IMG/VR virus record: IMGVR_UViG_3300045118_000692
Location: 1 to 21,214 of that record
Length of the DNA: 21,214 nt
Strand: one strand, 5' to 3'
Source: a virus
The notes under the pieces were generated by a model that saw only the letters and a list, made by a program, of their open reading frames with translations, ran no database searches and had not been told where the DNA came from. A program made the position numbers and the translations under genes. Below, piece after piece: positions 13,947 through 21,214 of this stretch (within the stretch, counting starts at the first letter, position 1; the number at the start of each line of letters is the position of its first letter).

Positions 13947-14577
13947 GATGGACTTGATATCCTTTAGGATGATGAATTTTGCTATGTTCAGAATTATTAA
14001 AAAACAATTTAAGATTTTCTATTTTATTATCAAGAGTATTTCTATTTATATGATGGACTATTTCTTCAGGTTTAAGATATCGCCCAAGATGTTTTTCCAT
14101 TACAAGTCGGTGCTCAAGAATATATCCAGTTTTTGTAGCAAAAGGATGTTTGTGATTTTTAATAAGTATATATTTATTTTTTCCAGAAGTTATTATTTTA
14201 CCACCTTTCCATTGATGATTATTTTTTCCAGAAACTGCTTTACTAATTTGAGGGCATTTTTTACCTTTATTCCAAGCAGGTTTTCCTTTATGAGCAATAC
14301 TCAATTTTTTGCGAGTTTTCAAAGAAAGTTTCTTACCAAGCATTCTTTGTCTACACTTTTCAGAAAATCCTTTAGGTCTTATTTTTCCTTTATTAGCCAA
14401 ACTTATTTTTCTTCTCCATTCTTTAGAAAGATGACCTCTTTTTTTACCAGTCCAATATCCTGGTCTTTCTTTATGAGCAAAATTTCTGCATTTAAGAGAA
14501 CAATATCTTCGTATATGATTTCTACTTTTGAATTTCTTTTTACAAAATTCACATATAAAATTATACATTTTATACAT
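13933..14577 (-). CDS. free-standing HNH homing endonuclease with NUMOD3-like repeats
   Basis: This 214-aa minus-strand protein has an N-terminal zinc finger (C9, C12, C26, C30). NUMOD3-type DNA-binding segments follow, with repeated K-x-S-x-A-N/H-K-G-K pieces at about 55-105 (KISLANKGK, KLSIAHKGKPAWNKGKK). The C-terminal HNH nuclease domain reads E-H-R-L-V-M-E-K-H-L-G-R-Y-L-K-P-E-E-I-V-H-H-I-N (about 155-178), then the D-N-x-x-E-N-L-K helix and H198. Such enzymes cut alleles that lack them and spread by repair. No intron or intein borders are visible, so it is free-standing. The start has AAAGGAG at 14590-14584, six bases away, and a sigma70-like promoter upstream (see next entry). It is the only minus-strand gene. 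Its 3' end overlaps the gene at 13653 by 14 bases. Confidence 0.85.
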   Translation of the reverse strand: MYKMYNFICEFCKKKFKSRNHIRRYCSLKCRNFAHKERPGYWTGKKRGHLSKEWRRKISLANKGKIRPKGFSEKCRQRMLGKKLSLKTRKKLSIAHKGKPAWNKGKKCPQISKAVSGKNNHQWKGGKIITSGKNKYILIKNHKHPFATKTGYILEHRLVMEKHLGRYLKPEEIVHHINRNTLDNKIENLKLFFNNSEHSKIHHPKGYQVHLMRL

Positions 14578-14583
14578 TATAAT

Positions 14584-14590
14584 CTCCTTT
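14584..14590 (-). promoter_or_regulatory. ribosome binding site of the homing endonuclease
   Basis: On the minus strand AAAGGAG lies six bases before ATG 14577. It selects this start over the in-frame ATG at 14568. Confidence 0.75.
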
Positions 14591-14599
14591 CATTAAAAA

Positions 14600-14628
14600 A
14601 TTATACTATAAATATAATAGCAAATCAA
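14600..14628 (-). promoter_or_regulatory. sigma70-type promoter for the homing endonuclease
   Basis: On the minus strand, TTGATT (14628-14623) and a perfect TATAAT (14605-14600) are separated by exactly 17 bases, in an AT-rich tract. This is a good housekeeping-type promoter pointing into the endonuclease gene. It lets the gene be expressed apart from the late operon and against its direction. Confidence 0.75.
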
Positions 14629-14647
14629 GAACTTTATTATAATTATT

Positions 14648-14935
14648 ATGCTTTTTACCACAAAAGATAACTTAGGCAATATCCAGGCAGTATGCGAATA
14701 CAATAAAGTCAATCAGCAAGGCAAGTTAGACAAGCAAGGTAAATATGTTTATATCGCCAATGTTGAGATTAATCCCTCGGCAAGGAATAATGGAATACTT
14801 AAAAAATTCATAAAAATGATAACTGATAAATTTCCCGATATTGAATATGGATATTTTAAAAGGGATATTAAATATAGTGGACGCCGGCGAATGTATACAA
14901 GACAACAATGGCTAAACAGAATAAAGGAGAATTAA
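14648..14935 (+). CDS. small GNAT-acetyltransferase-like protein
   Basis: This 95-aa protein has a V-Y-I-A-N-V-E-I-N-P-S-A-R-N-N-G-I-L-K-K-F-I-K segment (about 34-56). It resembles the central strand and the R/Q-x-x-G-x-x acetyl-CoA loop and helix of GNAT acetyltransferases. GNAT domains are usually about 140 residues, so at 95 residues it lacks the N-terminal strand-helix part and may be truncated or only GNAT-like. No Shine-Dalgarno is visible before ATG 14648: the space is taken up by the endonuclease promoter region. The end has R-M-Y-T-R-Q-Q-W-L-N-R-I. The gene ends one base before the next start. Acetylation of a host or phage protein is possible but not shown. Confidence 0.55.
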   Translation: MLFTTKDNLGNIQAVCEYNKVNQQGKLDKQGKYVYIANVEINPSARNNGILKKFIKMITDKFPDIEYGYFKRDIKYSGRRRMYTRQQWLNRIKEN

Positions 14936-14936
14936 G

Positions 14937-15986
14937 ATGAACTGGATATTGCCATTACTGTCTTTATCGGCGTGGGCTTATTTATTTATTCATAGCAAGA
15001 ATATGCGTAATAAATACGGCAGGAGCAAAGTGCCTTTTGTCTTGCGCGGTGGCGGGGATGATGAAGAACCGCCTCCAGCACCAACCTATCAACAACCTTC
15101 CTGGTCAGCAAATCTTCCTCCTGAAGTATTGGGTTATATTAGACAAGGCGTAGGAAAGCAGATTACAGAGCCGACCGAATATGGCTTAGTCAGTCAATAT
15201 CTTCAGAATCTAATGGGATATAAGCCGGAGCAATTTGCTTATCCTTTGACCGATATCCAAAGAGCATTAGAGGCGCAACAAGCACTTCAATTAGAGCAAT
15301 ATCAAAAACAGATACGGCCTGTTTTGGCTCAGCAAGGGCAATTAGACAGCACTTATTATGCCAATCTCTTGGGCGATTATATAAAGAACCAGCAATCGCA
15401 AGCATTGACTAACTATGCCAATCTTTTGACTAACCAAGCAACGCAGAATTATAATCTCGCTCAATGGCTTCCTCAATTCCAGAGTTCTGTTGCAGGACAA
15501 TTAGCCGGTCTTGGTGGGCAAAGAGTAGGGATACAACAATATAATCTGCAATATCCTTATCAGACTTATATTCCTGCATTGCAAGGTATATATGGAGCAG
15601 GACAACAAGAGGCGATGAATATGCTTCAACCACAATTAGCGCAATATAATAATCAATATCAACAGTATCTGCAAAATCAGCAACAGCAAAATGCTTTAAT
15701 GTCATCAATATATGGGGGTTTAGGACAATTAGGAATGAGCGCCTTGACTGGTGGTTTAGGCGGATTGGCTATGGGGACAGGATTTGGGTCAGGGGTTTTG
15801 TCTGGTCTTTTCGGCATATCTCCCAGCACAATATATCAAACAAACGCATTAAGCAAAATTTTAAATCCTACAACTTTTCCTTCAACAGGAGTAAGTTCAA
15901 AATTGCTTTGGCCTTCTTCTGGGAGTTATTATACAGACTTATTAGGTGGTCGGACATTAGGGCAATTAGGAGGCATATATGGCTAA
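14937..15986 (+). CDS. probable internal virion (ejection) protein 1
   Basis: This 349-aa protein has a hydrophobic N-terminal segment (about 2-18) that looks like a membrane anchor rather than a cleavable signal: no A-x-A follows and the next residues are basic. A Pro/Gly-rich linker follows, then a long Gln-rich helical region (about 100-255). The final stretch, about 258-349, is rich in Gly, Leu and Ser and moderately hydrophobic (GGLGQLGMSALTGGLGGLAMGTG). Gln-rich helices plus a glycine-rich apolar part are typical of podoviral internal proteins that leave the capsid first and help DNA cross the envelope, such as T7 gp14 and P22 gp7. AAAGGAG precedes the start. The call rests on composition and on the two following genes. 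Confidence 0.55.
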   Translation: MNWILPLLSLSAWAYLFIHSKNMRNKYGRSKVPFVLRGGGDDEEPPPAPTYQQPSWSANLPPEVLGYIRQGVGKQITEPTEYGLVSQYLQNLMGYKPEQFAYPLTDIQRALEAQQALQLEQYQKQIRPVLAQQGQLDSTYYANLLGDYIKNQQSQALTNYANLLTNQATQNYNLAQWLPQFQSSVAGQLAGLGGQRVGIQQYNLQYPYQTYIPALQGIYGAGQQEAMNMLQPQLAQYNNQYQQYLQNQQQQNALMSSIYGGLGQLGMSALTGGLGGLAMGTGFGSGVLSGLFGISPSTIYQTNALSKILNPTTFPSTGVSSKLLWPSSGSYYTDLLGGRTLGQLGGIYG

Positions 15987-16812
15987 TAATAATTTAAAAT
16001 ACCTTTTCTTGGGCGGTTTGCAGGAATTACAGACTCAAAGGCAAAAAAATCAAGAATTGGCTGATGCACTTTTGCAATTAAAAATGAAGGCAGAATTAGA
16101 CCCAGAAACAAGGTTGATGAATTATATAATGGGTGGAATGGGTGGGCAACAGCCAGCTTTTACGCCACAAGGAATTATGCCTCAAACAGGACAGCAAGGA
16201 ATGGGAATAGACCAATCACAGTTATTGAGAGGAATGTTGAGTAAGAAATTTGGAGTTCCTTATGAGCAGATAATGACTCCAACAGAAAAACAGGCAGAAA
16301 TAAAACAAGCACAAGAAAAAACACGAGCGACAAAACTTGCTGAAATTGAAGCCACAATGCAACCTGCAAAGAATATCCTAAATACACTTAAAACTCAATA
16401 CTTCGCCACTTTTCCAGAAGCACCAGAAACAGGGAAAGGATTAAAAAGATTTAGTTATGGTTTGGCAAAGGGATATGAGGCTTGGACAGAAAGCAATCCT
16501 GCGGTAGCCTCTTATCTACAAACAAGAAACGCATTTCTATCTCTACTTGTAAGAGGATTAGGTGAAAGAGGAGTTTTAACTGATAAAGATATTGAGAGAA
16601 TAAATAAAGCGATTCCTTCTCAATATACGACTAAATCCGTAGCGGAAAGAAACTTCCAGACAATAGAAGATATACTTGGTTCTGCTATACAGAAATATGG
16701 TTCGCAGGGTGGAGATATGTCGGTAGTGCAAAATATTTTTAATAGCGTTGGGAATATGCAATCAACACAACAGCAAGGTGGAAGTTTTAAGGTTTTAAGG
16801 AGATTAAGATAA
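15979..16812 (+). CDS. probable internal virion (ejection) protein 2
   Basis: This 277-aa soluble protein overlaps the previous gene by eight bases and has a GGAGG site six bases before ATG 15979. The N terminus is helical (LQELQTQRQKNQELADALLQLKMKAEL). A Gly/Gln/Met-rich stretch follows at about 50-78, then more helices. The region R-G-L-G-E-R-G-V-L-T-D-K-D-I-E-R-I-N-K-A-I-P is a pattern often seen in podoviral internal and structural proteins. No catalytic motif is visible. Its place between two probable ejection proteins supports the same role. Confidence 0.55.
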   Translation: MANNNLKYLFLGGLQELQTQRQKNQELADALLQLKMKAELDPETRLMNYIMGGMGGQQPAFTPQGIMPQTGQQGMGIDQSQLLRGMLSKKFGVPYEQIMTPTEKQAEIKQAQEKTRATKLAEIEATMQPAKNILNTLKTQYFATFPEAPETGKGLKRFSYGLAKGYEAWTESNPAVASYLQTRNAFLSLLVRGLGERGVLTDKDIERINKAIPSQYTTKSVAERNFQTIEDILGSAIQKYGSQGGDMSVVQNIFNSVGNMQSTQQQGGSFKVLRRLR

Positions 16813-16843
16813 GATGAAATTCTTAAAATAGTGGGAGTTTATA

Positions 16844-18190
16844 ATGGCTGTATGGCAAGTAGAAATTGATGGGGAAATTTATGAGTTAGAAGGCGGAAAT
16901 GTTGCTCCAACAGAACAAGAAGCAAGGTCAACAGTAGGACAATTCAAACAAAGAATTCTGCCTGAAAAAATTACTCAATCTCCCGATGTTCAACTTATGG
17001 CTCATTGGTTAAGGAATATTCCATTTGGGCAAAGGATGGCTTCTGTTGTTTCTGGTCAACCATTAAGAAATATCCAGCAGACTTTGTCCTCAATCCCTGA
17101 ACCACAAGCAAGAACATTTGGTATGGCATTAGGCAAGGCATTGCCTGATATTGCTATGGCAACTCCGGTTATGCGTGGGGCAGGATTACTTGGTCAAATA
17201 CCGAGAGTAGGAAAATTTATTCCACCAATAGCAAAGACAACGGCAGGTTTAAGTGCTTATTCTGGAATTAAAGCAAAAGCACAAAGGCAACCTGTTGCCC
17301 CTGCTATAATCGGTGGGGTAGGTCAAGGTTTATTATTTGGTGGATTAAGTAAATTAGGGGCAACTACTATTCCATCCAGAATACCTTTTGCGGAAAGATT
17401 AGGTTCTGCTTTAGGTGGTGCTACTGCCGGTGCTATTATAGGAGGAACTCCTGAAGAAACAGCGTTTTTTGGCGCATTAGGGGCGATATTTCCAAATCAA
17501 AAAATGACAGTTAGTAAATTAAGAGATTATGCTGGTAATAAAGTTAATTTAACCAGACAAGGAGCAAAACAATACTGGAGGCGAGAAGTTAACGCTTATG
17601 GAAATTCCATAAATCTACTTACTACTGATAGACAACCCATTACTTTAGACCCTCTAATGCAAAAAATGACTCAACAGATGATTGAGAGAAGACTTTATGA
17701 CCCAATAAACCAACAATGGCTTAAACCACTTAATAAAGTGGATGCACAATTATATAAATCTTATGAAAGTTTATCTCGTTGGTTTACGAGTAAAGGAAAC
17801 GCTCCGACAGGAGAAATAATCAAGGAATGGAGAAACATAAGAGATAGTGCTCCGATTGATACTCCATTGGGTAGAGAAGGGCACAATTTGGCTAATGAAA
17901 TGTTAGGAAGCATAAAAGACCAGATTAAATCAGATATATTTCAACAAGCAAATATCCGTTATGCTGATTTTAGAAATAAGTTTGACTTGGTAGATAAATA
18001 TGTTGATGTTTGGGGTAGTCCTTTAGAGACAGCGAAGGGGGAAAGATTTTTAATGGAAGGAAGATTAGGAGCAACTAAAGAAACAAGAGAGACAGGCAGA
18101 ATTATTGAAAAAGAATTGGGGCAGAAATTAAAACGAGCAAAGATAGAAAGCAGTATAAGAAGGCTTCCAATATTAAGGAAATGGTTATGA
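16844..18190 (+). CDS. probable internal virion (ejection) protein 3
   Basis: This 448-aa protein begins with a short beta strand pair (WQVEIDGEIYELEGG) typical of many phage virion proteins. It continues with an apolar, glycine-rich part (about 95-215: IIGGVGQGLLFGGLSKLG, then LGGATAGAIIGGTPEETAFFGALGA) that could insert into a membrane. The C-terminal half is helical and charged, with a Gln- and Trp-containing region (QQWLKPLNKVDAQLYKSYESLSRWF). It is the largest of the three, and the apolar middle resembles pore-forming ejection proteins. A GGGAG site stands before ATG 16844. The order of three ejection proteins after the tail genes matches podoviral gene order. I see no lysozyme (E-x8-D) motif. 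Confidence 0.55.
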   Translation: MAVWQVEIDGEIYELEGGNVAPTEQEARSTVGQFKQRILPEKITQSPDVQLMAHWLRNIPFGQRMASVVSGQPLRNIQQTLSSIPEPQARTFGMALGKALPDIAMATPVMRGAGLLGQIPRVGKFIPPIAKTTAGLSAYSGIKAKAQRQPVAPAIIGGVGQGLLFGGLSKLGATTIPSRIPFAERLGSALGGATAGAIIGGTPEETAFFGALGAIFPNQKMTVSKLRDYAGNKVNLTRQGAKQYWRREVNAYGNSINLLTTDRQPITLDPLMQKMTQQMIERRLYDPINQQWLKPLNKVDAQLYKSYESLSRWFTSKGNAPTGEIIKEWRNIRDSAPIDTPLGREGHNLANEMLGSIKDQIKSDIFQQANIRYADFRNKFDLVDKYVDVWGSPLETAKGERFLMEGRLGATKETRETGRIIEKELGQKLKRAKIESSIRRLPILRKWL

Positions 18191-18245
18191 TAATATTATT
18201 TATTCAAAATCTCTACCTCTAAAGCAATATCAAGGAGTATTTATT

Positions 18246-18551
18246 ATGCTTATCTACGAAATCCATATCTCCGAAACCGCCTCAAGCGGGGCCTGGAGCA
18301 AAAACACCGCAAAATTTGATAATGTTAAAATCAAGCAAATCATCATTAAGGCAAATACTGCCACGACTACTTTTGCCTTTTCAATAACGGATTGGAAAGG
18401 CAATGTAATTTTTAATACCGAAACAAAACCTACCGGCACTCTGCGTCAGGAAGTCAATATCCCAGTAAAAGGTATTTGTACTTTAGCGGTAAGTTCGGCA
18501 AGTAGTGATGAGGCATTTACCGGAAAAATCGTAATACAGGAAGAACCTTAA
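18246..18551 (+). CDS. small beta-sandwich virion protein
   Basis: This 101-aa protein has AAGGAG about ten bases before ATG 18246. It is nearly all beta: short strands alternate with turns (SETASSGAWSKNTAKFDNVKIKQIIIKANTATTTFAFSITDWKGN, then TLRQEVNIPVKGICTLAVSS). Such small all-beta proteins near fibre genes often sit at the base or surface of the tail. The preceding 55 bases (18191-18245) hold no other feature. No signal peptide is present. Role inferred from position. Confidence 0.6.
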   Translation: MLIYEIHISETASSGAWSKNTAKFDNVKIKQIIIKANTATTTFAFSITDWKGNVIFNTETKPTGTLRQEVNIPVKGICTLAVSSASSDEAFTGKIVIQEEP

Positions 18552-18566
18552 CAGAAGGAGAGAACG

Positions 18567-19778
18567 ATGTTTGATAAAAAGTTAAAAGGGCAGATAAGTA
18601 CATTAGAAGAAAAATTTAATGGAGAAATTTCACTTCTGCGGGAATCTCAAAATAACGGTATAAACTCTATTCTTGATAAGATATCTTCTTTTAATGATAA
18701 AACAAGAAAACTGCAAAATGATATAGAGGATATCCGCATAGAAATAGGTTCAAGAATATTAGAAGAATGTTCAACTATAACAAAGATTAATAAAGAAACA
18801 GAAGATAAGGTTGATAAAAATATATCTATCCTATCTGAAGAAACTAAAAAAGAATTAAAGTTATTGTCTGGAAAACTTGACATTATTTCTTCAGTAATTA
18901 ACAATTCTATTTCCTCTGTCAAGGCCGATGCGTTAAAAGGAATCACGGATATTAAAAAATATTGCGATGAGGCATTGGCGCATAATTTTAATATTACCGA
19001 ATCTTTGTGTAAAAACAACTCCATAGAATTGGTGGGAGTAAAAAAAGAACAGGAGATAATCGGGAAACACCTATCTGAAAACGATACAAGGAATAAGTTA
19101 TATATAGATGGCCAGATAGGGATAATTAAAGAGGGCATAGAAAAAATAAACTCGCGCCTTGGAAATATAAGCCAGGAATTATCGCAAAGAACAGGAAGTA
19201 TATCTCACGATGTATATAACTTAAAGGATAGGATTATTAAAACAGAGAACAATATCCAACGGGTATCGGATAAGGTTGACCTGCTGAACACCGATATTCC
19301 AGGATTACGGGAAGCATTAAAAAAAAATTCATCTGATATAGTTAATATCGTAAATGACATTAAAGCGTTACATAGCGGGTTTGATATATTAAAAAAGGAA
19401 TTGAATTTTGACATTAACAGGATTATTGAGGAAAAGACTATTGAATATCGTCAATGGATTAACCAAGAATATTATAATTTGATAAGCGGGGTAATTCTTG
19501 CAGTTAAGAGTTTTATTGTTAAAAATCCCGAAAGCGATAAAGAATTAGAAGAATTAAGAAAGAAACTTGAGCAGAAAGCACTTGAGGAAAAATGGCGCAG
19601 AGAAAAAGAACTCAATGGCGAGAAAATAATCAACAAAGGCGTTCAGATAATAGAAAAAAGACATAATCTTCATCAGGATATATTAGCAAGAGAAAAACGA
19701 GGCGAGAATGTGGAAAAATTAAAAGAACAGTTAAAGGCTTATGATGAGATATTGGAGATGGTTAAATGCGAAAAATAA
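18567..19778 (+). CDS. long coiled-coil protein, probable fibre or whisker shaft
   Basis: This 403-aa protein has heptad-like hydrophobic spacing from about residue 5 to 300 (SLLRESQNNGINSILDKISSFNDKTRKL, then NKETEDKVDKNISILSEETKKELKLLSGKLDII), with a continuous charged helix from about 325 to 400. It has no beta-rich knob and no signal peptide. A length of about 300 helical residues would give a rod of roughly 45 nm if fully extended, so a fibre shaft or whisker is plausible; a structural scaffold of another sort is possible. A strong AAGGAG site precedes ATG 18567. It lies between two beta-rich proteins and the last 13 bases overlap the next gene. Confidence 0.6.
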   Translation: MFDKKLKGQISTLEEKFNGEISLLRESQNNGINSILDKISSFNDKTRKLQNDIEDIRIEIGSRILEECSTITKINKETEDKVDKNISILSEETKKELKLLSGKLDIISSVINNSISSVKADALKGITDIKKYCDEALAHNFNITESLCKNNSIELVGVKKEQEIIGKHLSENDTRNKLYIDGQIGIIKEGIEKINSRLGNISQELSQRTGSISHDVYNLKDRIIKTENNIQRVSDKVDLLNTDIPGLREALKKNSSDIVNIVNDIKALHSGFDILKKELNFDINRIIEEKTIEYRQWINQEYYNLISGVILAVKSFIVKNPESDKELEELRKKLEQKALEEKWRREKELNGEKIINKGVQIIEKRHNLHQDILAREKRGENVEKLKEQLKAYDEILEMVKCEK

Positions 19779-20131
19779 CTCTATGGGTTATTGGAATATT
19801 GTTATTGTCAGGGACTACTTTTGCGCTTGCCGAATCAATAGTCAGAATTGCCCCTTTGACTTATAGCATTAAATCTAATACTACCACAGTAACTACCTCT
19901 GCTACGGCTATACCTGCGACGGCTTTAGTAGGCAGAGAAAGTATCACCATACGCAACATAGACTCTGGGACAACTACAGTCTATGTAGGGGGCTCTGATG
20001 TTACTACCGCAAATGGCTATCCGCTTGACTCAGCTAATCCTGCAATTTCCATAGATATTGATGACTCTGTTGTGATATATGGGATTGTTTCGGCTGGGAC
20101 GGCAAGTGTAAGGTCTTTAGAGGCAAAATGA
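19766..20131 (+). CDS. secreted small beta-rich protein, unknown function
   Basis: This 121-aa protein has a clear Sec signal peptide: MRK, a hydrophobic core, and a cut after A-L-A (22) before E-S-I-V-R. The mature 99 residues are rich in Thr, Ser and Val with short strands (SITIRNIDSGTTTVYVGGSDVTTANGYPLDS, then ISIDIDDSVVIYGIVSAGTASVRSLEAK), likely one compact beta-sandwich. It overlaps the coiled-coil gene by 13 bases and the fibre-like gene by ATGA, so it belongs to this gene group. The folded part resembles small phage virion proteins, but a virion protein would not need a signal peptide. Family not recognised. Confidence 0.65.
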   Translation: MRKITLWVIGILLLSGTTFALAESIVRIAPLTYSIKSNTTTVTTSATAIPATALVGRESITIRNIDSGTTTVYVGGSDVTTANGYPLDSANPAISIDIDDSVVIYGIVSAGTASVRSLEAK

Positions 20132-21214
20132 GATATATTCTTGCAATTATATTGTTATTATTTTCAATATCTCCTGCTTTTGCTACTCGCATAAGAACTA
20201 CTGAAGGCGATGATTTAACAACTTTAGACTCCCGCTACCTCAAACTCTCCGGCTCAAACGCCAATCAGAATATCAGCATAAGCACTTACGGCTTTACCGC
20301 TGGCGACATCCAAGCCACTGGTACTGGCCCGGATTATACCCTGGCTATTACCGGGAGCGATACCTTTGGCATCCACGCTGAAAGCCCGGGCCTCTTATCA
20401 ATTAAAAACAATACTGATAATAGCTACTATCTCCAAGCCGACTCATCCCATAACCTTATCCTTCAACCCTTCCAAGCCAACGGCAAGGTAGGCATAAACT
20501 TAGGCGCAGGTGCTCCGGCATATAACCTTGATGTAAAAGGTTCAACAAGAATTAGCGATGAATTATATCTAACATCCCGCGCCTCTGGCAGGGTGGCTTA
20601 TTTTACCACAAACGGGGCCCTTACAGACAATGCAAACCTTACCTTTGATGGCACAACTTTAAGTTCTACTAATATTACCGCCACATCAACAGGGACATTC
20701 TCCTCCGTTGTTATTCCCACAGTTTTTACCGTAATGACCGAACCTACGGGATTTGTGGATAGAACCGCCACCTTATCATTTACCGACGCAAACAGGACTT
20801 TTTATATAACAGGAAGCCACGATATTTATATACACGGGGTAAAATATTCAAAATCTACTACCTCAAAACAAATAACCGATGTTACAGGGACGCATTGGAT
20901 TTATTATGATAGCACAGGAACGATACAGGAAAGCACCTCTGCGCCGTCTTTCATAAGCAATTCGTTTATCGCCACCGTATATTGGAACTCTACCACGCAG
21001 AAAGGAATTTTAGCAGAAGAGCGGCACGGCATAAAGATGGATGTGGATACCCATTTATTGATGCACGAGACCATTGGCGTTAGATATGAGGGTGGATTGA
21101 CCGGCTCATTTACAGATACAACATTCAGCATTACCACAGGAAATATCCACGATGAGGATATTAATATTTCCATATCAGCCCAAACTACCTGCGATTTATT
21201 TTATAAAAATGGAG
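20128..21214 (+). CDS. tail-fibre-like protein with a Sec signal peptide (runs off the window)
   Basis: From ATG 20128 (ATGA overlap with the previous stop) the frame stays open to the window edge, giving at least 362 codons. Residues 1-19 (MRYILAIILLLFSISPAFA) are a Sec signal peptide. The mature part has phage tail-fibre traits: T-L-D-S-R-Y-L-K-L-S-G-S-N-A-N-Q-N-I-S-I-S (about 32-52), then Gly/Thr/Ser-rich beta stretches (GKVGINLGAGAPAYNLDVKGSTRI, then LTFDGTTLSSTNITATSTGTFSS). A further beta domain with F-Y-I-T-G-S-H-D-I-Y-I-H-G follows. This is the second fibre-like protein with a signal peptide in the window. It may be exported to the host surface or fold outside the cytoplasm. The C-terminal end is not available. 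Confidence 0.65.
   Translation, partial: MRYILAIILLLFSISPAFATRIRTTEGDDLTTLDSRYLKLSGSNANQNISISTYGFTAGDIQATGTGPDYTLAITGSDTFGIHAESPGLLSIKNNTDNSYYLQADSSHNLILQPFQANGKVGINLGAGAPAYNLDVKGSTRISDELYLTSRASGRVAYFTTNGALTDNANLTFDGTTLSSTNITATSTGTFSSVVIPTVFTVMTEPTGFVDRTATLSFTDANRTFYITGSHDIYIHGVKYSKSTTSKQITDVTGTHWIYYDSTGTIQESTSAPSFISNSFIATVYWNSTTQKGILAEERHGIKMDVDTHLLMHETIGVRYEGGLTGSFTDTTFSITTGNIHDEDINISISAQTTCDLFYKNG

Noticed and set aside
13948-14670. Long plus-strand open frame of 240 codons
   Set aside because: It is the reverse complement of the homing endonuclease. Its translation is low-complexity Phe/Ser/Ile without any domain, as expected for a shadow of a Lys-rich gene, and it has no ribosome binding site.
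14937-18190. Tape-measure protein of a long-tailed phage
   Set aside because: The three proteins here are too short and not coiled-coil repeats of tape-measure type, and no tail-tube, sheath or baseplate genes are seen.
1-21214. Alternative genetic code (stop-codon recoding)
   Set aside because: TAA, TAG (for example 9306-9308) and TGA (for example 7103-7105 and 20129-20131) all end intact genes that are directly followed by new starts, and the long genes have no internal stops.
1-21214. CRISPR array, tRNA genes, integrase or attachment site
   Set aside because: No regularly spaced repeats, tRNA-like cloverleaf or recombinase-like protein is visible, and intergenic gaps are all below 125 bases.

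Overview
The window looks like part of the late (virion) region of a tailed phage or prophage, most likely with a short-tailed, podovirus-like particle. No database search was possible, so family names rest on motifs I recognise. All genes but one read left to right and are tightly packed, with TAATG/ATGA overlaps, gaps of a few bases and strong AAGGAG-type ribosome binding sites. TAA, TAG and TGA all act as stops, so I see no sign of recoding. The DNA is AT-rich. Sec signal peptides of the A-x-A type and an O-antigen polymerase/ligase-like membrane protein suggest a Gram-negative (diderm) host; I cannot name the host.

Layout: (1) 1-1235, small genes including a SleB-like cell-wall hydrolase and a DUF6496-like small basic protein. 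(2) 1239-6773, the head module: portal, a terminator-like hairpin, scaffold-like protein, a zinc-ribbon protein with a carbohydrate-binding-like insertion, a probable decoration protein, and an HK97-fold (Mu gpT-like) major capsid protein. (3) 6788-8966, an accessory stretch: a secreted protein, a perfect 14-bp hairpin, a WaaL/Wzy-like membrane protein and three small charged proteins, one of them only 43 aa. (4) 8976-11802, the neck/tail: a small structural protein, a head-tail adaptor with an inserted beta domain, and a large hub or nozzle protein. (5) 11816-13946, three consecutive signal-peptide proteins (a YHYH plus Ada-like zinc protein, a tail-fibre-like protein, a fibre-associated protein) and a small virion protein. 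(6) 13933-14577, a homing endonuclease on the minus strand with its own sigma70-like promoter. (7) 14648-18190, a GNAT-like protein and three probable internal (ejection) proteins. (8) 18246-21214, a small beta protein, a 403-aa coiled-coil protein, a secreted beta protein and a tail-fibre-like protein with a signal peptide that runs off the window. No tape measure, sheath or tail-tube gene is visible, which fits a podovirus-like plan.

The most unusual feature is that six proteins in this virion operon carry clear cleavable Sec signal peptides, and two of them have typical tail-fibre sequence after the cleavage site. With the O-antigen ligase-like protein and the secreted YHYH/Ada-like protein, this suggests that the phage exports a set of proteins to the envelope or surface of its infected or lysogenic host. 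Other points of interest are the beta-domain insertions in three head/neck proteins and the hairpin pressed against the start codon of the O-antigen ligase-like gene, which lacks a visible Shine-Dalgarno.
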